A DNA stretch of 64,000 bases from Chryseobacterium tagetis (lineage in GTDB: Bacteria > Bacteroidota > Bacteroidia > Flavobacteriales > Weeksellaceae), in contig NZ_JAERSE020000002.1 in NCBI RefSeq assembly GCF_016735585.2, forward strand, positions 682,001 through 746,000. Direction: 5' to 3'. Made by a program: the position numbers and the translations under genes. This document shows, in pieces, positions 60,829 to 64,000 of this stretch (positions are counted from its first letter, which is position 1; each line of letters opens with the position of its first letter). A model generated the notes under the pieces. It had not been told where the DNA came from, did no database searches, and was given only the letters and a program-made list of their open reading frames with translations.

Positions 60829-62040
60829 ATGAAAATCCACAATTATCTTTCAGGAATCCTTTGTATTGTCATTTTTTTCTCCTCGTGCAAAAAGACAACG
60901 GCTCAGCAAACACGGTCTGACGGAAGTGCTGAAACCCTCGAACCCAATACTTCTTACAAACCCGCTTTTGTGGGACAAACAAGAATTAAGGCTGTAAAAA
61001 CTAAAACCCCATATAAAGTTGAGGTCTTAACTAAAGGTTTAGGTAGACCGTGGGGAATTATTAATTTACCCGATGGAAGATTTTTAATTACCGAAAAAAC
61101 AGGGTTTATGAATGTGGTTTCTACAGACGGAAAGCAGATTTCAAAAATTGAAGGTTTTCCTAAAGTGGATTCAAAAGGACAGGGCGGAATGCTGGATGTT
61201 GCGCTTGATCCCGATTTCCAATCAAATAATATTATTTATTTCAGCTTTTCAGAGCCTTTTGGTAAGGGAAATCTAACTTCTGTTGCCAAAGGAAAACTAT
61301 CTCAGGATTTGAAGTCTATTTCTGAAACACAGGTGATTTTCCGTGCAGAACCTTCGTATGATGGTGATAAACATTACGGAAGCAGACTAGTTTTTGATAA
61401 GGATGGAAATCTGTTTGTAAGTACTGGAGAACGATCAGATAAGCAAACAAGAGTGTATGCTCAGAAAACAGATAATTATTTAGGAAAAGTTTTAAAAATA
61501 ACGAAAGACGGCAAACCTGCACCCGGAAATCCATTCATTGGTAAAGCAGGATATAAACCTGAAATTTATGCTTATGGAATCAGAAATCCGCAAGGCTTAG
61601 CAATAGATCCAAACGGAAATCTTTGGGATGTGGAAATGGGACCGAGAGGTGGAGATGAAATTAATTTAATTCAACCCGGAAAAAATTATGGTTGGGGTGA
61701 TGTCACGTACGGAATTGAATACTCTGGTGAAAAAATAAATGGCGGAACAACTCAGAAAGCAGGAACGGAACAACCTGTTTACTATTGGGATCCTGTCGTA
61801 TCACCAAGTGGAATCACGTTCTATACAGGTAATATTGAAGAATGGAAAAACAATTTATTCATCGGCTGTTTGAGTGGGGAACATATTAACAGGATTGTGA
61901 TGAATAATAATAAAGTCGTAGGTGAAGAGCGATTGCTTTCAGATCAGAAAGAAAGATTCCGGGATGTATTGAACGGAATGGATGGAAATCTGTACGCAGT
62001 AACCGACAGCGGAAAATTATATAAAATTTCGAAAAAATAA
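60829..62040 (+). CDS. PQQ-dependent sugar dehydrogenase-like lipoprotein
   Basis: The 403-residue product begins with a lipoprotein signal ending FFSSC (Cys 20). The mature beta-propeller resembles aldose sugar dehydrogenases of the YliI type, with GGMLDVALDPDF, GDKHYGSRLVFDKDGNLFVSTGER, KTDNYLGKVLKI, YAYGIRNPQGLAIDP and GPRGGDEINLIQPGKNYGWGDVTYG. These carry the PQQ and calcium-binding residues of the family. It would oxidise sugars at the envelope, with PQQ taken up or made elsewhere. It is a single gene divergent from the blaI-like gene. Confidence 0.88.
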   Translation: MKIHNYLSGILCIVIFFSSCKKTTAQQTRSDGSAETLEPNTSYKPAFVGQTRIKAVKTKTPYKVEVLTKGLGRPWGIINLPDGRFLITEKTGFMNVVSTDGKQISKIEGFPKVDSKGQGGMLDVALDPDFQSNNIIYFSFSEPFGKGNLTSVAKGKLSQDLKSISETQVIFRAEPSYDGDKHYGSRLVFDKDGNLFVSTGERSDKQTRVYAQKTDNYLGKVLKITKDGKPAPGNPFIGKAGYKPEIYAYGIRNPQGLAIDPNGNLWDVEMGPRGGDEINLIQPGKNYGWGDVTYGIEYSGEKINGGTTQKAGTEQPVYYWDPVVSPSGITFYTGNIEEWKNNLFIGCLSGEHINRIVMNNNKVVGEERLLSDQKERFRDVLNGMDGNLYAVTDSGKLYKISKK

Positions 62041-62049
62041 TGATGAAAA

Positions 62050-62114
62050 TTTCCCACAGACTTTGTAAACTATACAAATTAAAAATCTGTGCAATTCGTG
62101 AAATCTGTGGGAAA
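62050..62114. repeat. Inverted repeat between convergent genes
   Basis: TTTCCCACAGA (62050-62060) and TCTGTGGGAAA (62104-62114) are perfect 11-bp arms. The 43-bp middle repeats AATCTGTG, which also occurs in the right arm. This is the AATCTGTG-type intergenic element I associate with Flavobacteriia, and it may end both converging transcripts. Confidence 0.65.
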
Positions 62115-62120
62115 ATATAT

Positions 62121-63278
62121 TTAGAAACTATTAATCAATCTATTCAATCCTTCCGTAAGAATTTCCTGAGACGTTGAGAAGCAGATTCTAACGTGTCCTT
62201 CCGCTCCTTTCCCAAACCATCTTTCCGAACCGGGAACAATAGCCACTTTTCCTTGCTGTAAAACATGCTGTGCGAATGCTTCACTCGACATTCCGTTTTC
62301 AATCTTAGGGAAAATTACGAATGTTGCTTCAGGTAAATTAGGCGTTAAAATTCCTGAATTGCTTAGCATACTGTGTGCAAGATCTCTGTTGTGCTGTAAA
62401 TGCGTCAGAAAATCATTGAACCAAGGTTTTGCTTTGTCGATGGCTACACTGGCTGCAATTTGTGAAAGCGTAGAAACCCCTTCAATGGTAGAATTAAAGT
62501 TTGATTTTTCTGTAAAATCATCCAAAAGATCTTGATCATTACACAAAACAGCTCCAATTCTTAATCCAGCAATCCCAAAAGACTTTGAGAACCCGAATAC
62601 CGTAAAACTTTTCTTTTTAGCTTCTTCAGAGACTGAAGAGTAGGTATTAAACTCTCTTTTATCATACACAATATCACTCCAGATTTCATCACTCATTACC
62701 CAAAGATCATGAGCAGCGGCAATCTCAGAAATTTTCTTTAAAACTTCTTTGGAATAAACTCTTCCCACCGGATTGTGCGGGTTACAAATACTGATAAGTT
62801 TTGTTTTCGGACCGATTAAAGAAACCAGCATTTCAAAGTCGATATCTCCTGTTTTGGAATCAACAGCACATAGTTTGATATTTCCGCCAACAGCATCCAC
62901 TGTTTTTTTGAATAAGAAATCAACCGGATCAAAAATAATGGCTTCATCTCCGGGATTAAGAACATATTTAGCTACCATAAACATTCCCATGGCAGCGCTG
63001 TTTACCGCTAAAACATTTTCTGAGGTAAAGTTCCCGTTTTTTCCGGTATTAAAATGTTCTGCAACGCTTTTTTTGAACTCAGGAATTCCTGAAAAAGGAC
63101 CGTAGCTAAGGTAGCCGTCTTTGATGTATTCAATAATTCCGTTTTCGATTTCCTTTGACATTCTGAAATCCGGATCTGCTGCTGTAAGAGGAATGATTCC
63201 GTCTTCTAGTGTTGCCCATCTTCCGTTATAGGCTTTTCTTTTCAGGGCTTCGAAATTAATATCGTTGTTTGTAAACAT
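62121..63278 (-). CDS. MalY/PatB-family PLP-dependent C-S lyase or aminotransferase
   Basis: This 385-residue fold-type I PLP enzyme resembles MalY/PatB cystathionine beta-lyases. The cofactor Lys is in FGFSKSFGIAGLRIGAV, PLP contacts are in ICNPHNPVGRVYS and MSDEIWSDIVYD, and the N-terminal LTAADPDFRMSKEIENGI resembles the MalY start (MWVADMDF-like). The substrate (cystathionine, other S-conjugates or an amino acid) is not determined. It starts 1 bp after the stop of the flavin monooxygenase gene upstream, so the two are coupled. Confidence 0.86.
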   Translation of the reverse strand: MFTNNDINFEALKRKAYNGRWATLEDGIIPLTAADPDFRMSKEIENGIIEYIKDGYLSYGPFSGIPEFKKSVAEHFNTGKNGNFTSENVLAVNSAAMGMFMVAKYVLNPGDEAIIFDPVDFLFKKTVDAVGGNIKLCAVDSKTGDIDFEMLVSLIGPKTKLISICNPHNPVGRVYSKEVLKKISEIAAAHDLWVMSDEIWSDIVYDKREFNTYSSVSEEAKKKSFTVFGFSKSFGIAGLRIGAVLCNDQDLLDDFTEKSNFNSTIEGVSTLSQIAASVAIDKAKPWFNDFLTHLQHNRDLAHSMLSNSGILTPNLPEATFVIFPKIENGMSSEAFAQHVLQQGKVAIVPGSERWFGKGAEGHVRICFSTSQEILTEGLNRLINSF

Positions 63279-63279
63279 A

Positions 63280-64000
63280 TTATTTATATGAAATGGGTAA
63301 TGTATTTTTAGGTTGTTCGCTTAGCGGTAAAAGGAATTGATTCAACAATGCTCTTCCGTTTTTGATGTGGATCTCAATTTCAGGCTTTCTTTCTTCTTCA
63401 TACTTTTTGAATGTTTCCTGAAGATCGTTTTCTTCCAGTAAAAGTTGAGTCAATGTGTAAGAATCTTTTAAAGCAGAAGTTACGCCCTGGCTTGTAAAAG
63501 GAATCAATGGATGTGCAGAATCGCCAATGAACACTACATTTTCATGATAGAAAGGATTTAATTCTTCCAATTCATAGACTCTCCAAATGTGAGCGTTTTC
63601 ATAGCTGGAACCTTCAATAATAGATGAAATCAACGGATTCCAGTCTCCGAAATGATCCTGCATGAATTGTTTAATGCAATCCGGAGTATAATCTTCATTG
63701 ATAAAGAATTTGCTGATATCAAACTGGCAATACCAAAGGATTTTTGAAGGAGAAAGTTTTAAAACTCCAAAAGTAAGACCTCCGTTTTCATGATGGAATT
63801 TCAGGAAGTTGCTTTCAATTTGACTGGCTAGTTCTTCGTTTTCGATAATGTTTACCACCTCATTTTCAAGAACGGCTTTCATCGTTTCGTGCTCGAAAAT
63901 GGTTCTTCTGATTCTGCTTCTTGATCCGTCAGAAGCTACTACAATGTCAGCTTCCAGTGGAGTTGTTTCATCAAGGGTAATATCTGCTTTTCCATTGGAA
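63280..64000 (-). CDS. FAD-dependent monooxygenase, 5' end outside the window
   Basis: The C-terminal 239 residues of a PHBH-fold flavin monooxygenase are present. Reading past the internal Met at 63882 to the window edge, the frame stays open and includes the DG motif DIVVASDGSRSRIRR. The GD motif is VVFIGDSAHPLIPFTSQGVTSALKD. The N-terminal GxGxxG FAD motif lies outside the window. It is the first visible gene of a two-gene unit with the MalY/PatB-type enzyme, and the pair could act on one substrate. Confidence 0.87.
   Translation of the reverse strand, partial: SNGKADITLDETTPLEADIVVASDGSRSRIRRTIFEHETMKAVLENEVVNIIENEELASQIESNFLKFHHENGGLTFGVLKLSPSKILWYCQFDISKFFINEDYTPDCIKQFMQDHFGDWNPLISSIIEGSSYENAHIWRVYELEELNPFYHENVVFIGDSAHPLIPFTSQGVTSALKDSYTLTQLLLEENDLQETFKKYEEERKPEIEIHIKNGRALLNQFLLPLSEQPKNTLPISYK

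Overview
The window looks like a chromosomal segment of a Chryseobacterium-type member of the Flavobacteriia (Bacteroidota). The reasons are low GC, gene starts without clear Shine-Dalgarno sequences, promoters of the flavobacterial type (-7 box TAnnTTTG), SusC/FhuA-like TonB-dependent receptors, a 1024-residue SecA, DUF2795/DUF2797/DUF3820 proteins and BlaI with an M56-TonB fusion. No tRNA, rRNA, CRISPR array, transposase or prophage gene was seen. The species was not determined.

Layout. 1-10.8 kb (minus strand) is the division and cell-wall (dcw) cluster in the order mraZ-rsmH-ftsL-ftsI-murE-mraY-murD-ftsW-murG-murC, with a MraZ operator of 10-bp-spaced GGGAA repeats in front. Several spacers in this cluster, and one segment inside murG, consist of iterated short words. 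11-13 kb holds a hydrolase, the ribosome-assembly GTPase YsxC and an ElaA-type acetyltransferase.

13-24 kb is the least understood part. An eight-gene minus-strand operon (YegP-like, HsdR-N-type nuclease-like, membrane protein with a possible PH/GRAM-like C-terminus, Cys-rich SH3 lipoprotein, small membrane protein, TerB-like protein, coiled-coil membrane protein, vWA-like lipoprotein) lies downstream of a two-component system whose kinase is a TPR lipoprotein-like protein. A near-palindromic 18-bp site occurs upstream of the operon and also upstream of an unrecognised single-pass membrane protein at 22.4 kb. That protein is flanked by two paralogous micro-proteins of 59 and 69 residues. 24-32 kb has msrA, a ROK sugar kinase lacking the usual zinc cysteines, and two PepSY membrane protein/TonB receptor pairs (probably iron acquisition). 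32-41 kb has secA, a sugar-nucleotide epimerase, a DUF2797 protein, a large AsmA-like protein and small conserved proteins.

42.7-48.9 kb is a secreted-peptide locus. It encodes a VKOR-thioredoxin fusion, three Cys-containing double-glycine-leader precursors (one on the opposite strand and not previously delimited), a C39-peptidase ABC exporter and a HlyD-type adaptor. Two precursors share a nearly identical 32-nt upstream element, and each is followed by a hairpin before the export gene. This fits abundant peptide, less exporter, and disulfide formation by the VKOR protein; it is the best candidate here for an undescribed system. 49-56 kb has a 2OG-Fe(II) oxygenase, menD, the pabB/pabC pair, two membrane proteins, an AI-2E-family transporter and a DUF3820 protein. 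56-64 kb has uvrB, a BlaI/M56-TonB regulatory pair with a visible operator, a PQQ-type sugar dehydrogenase lipoprotein, a MalY/PatB-type PLP enzyme and the C-terminal part of a flavin monooxygenase cut by the window edge.
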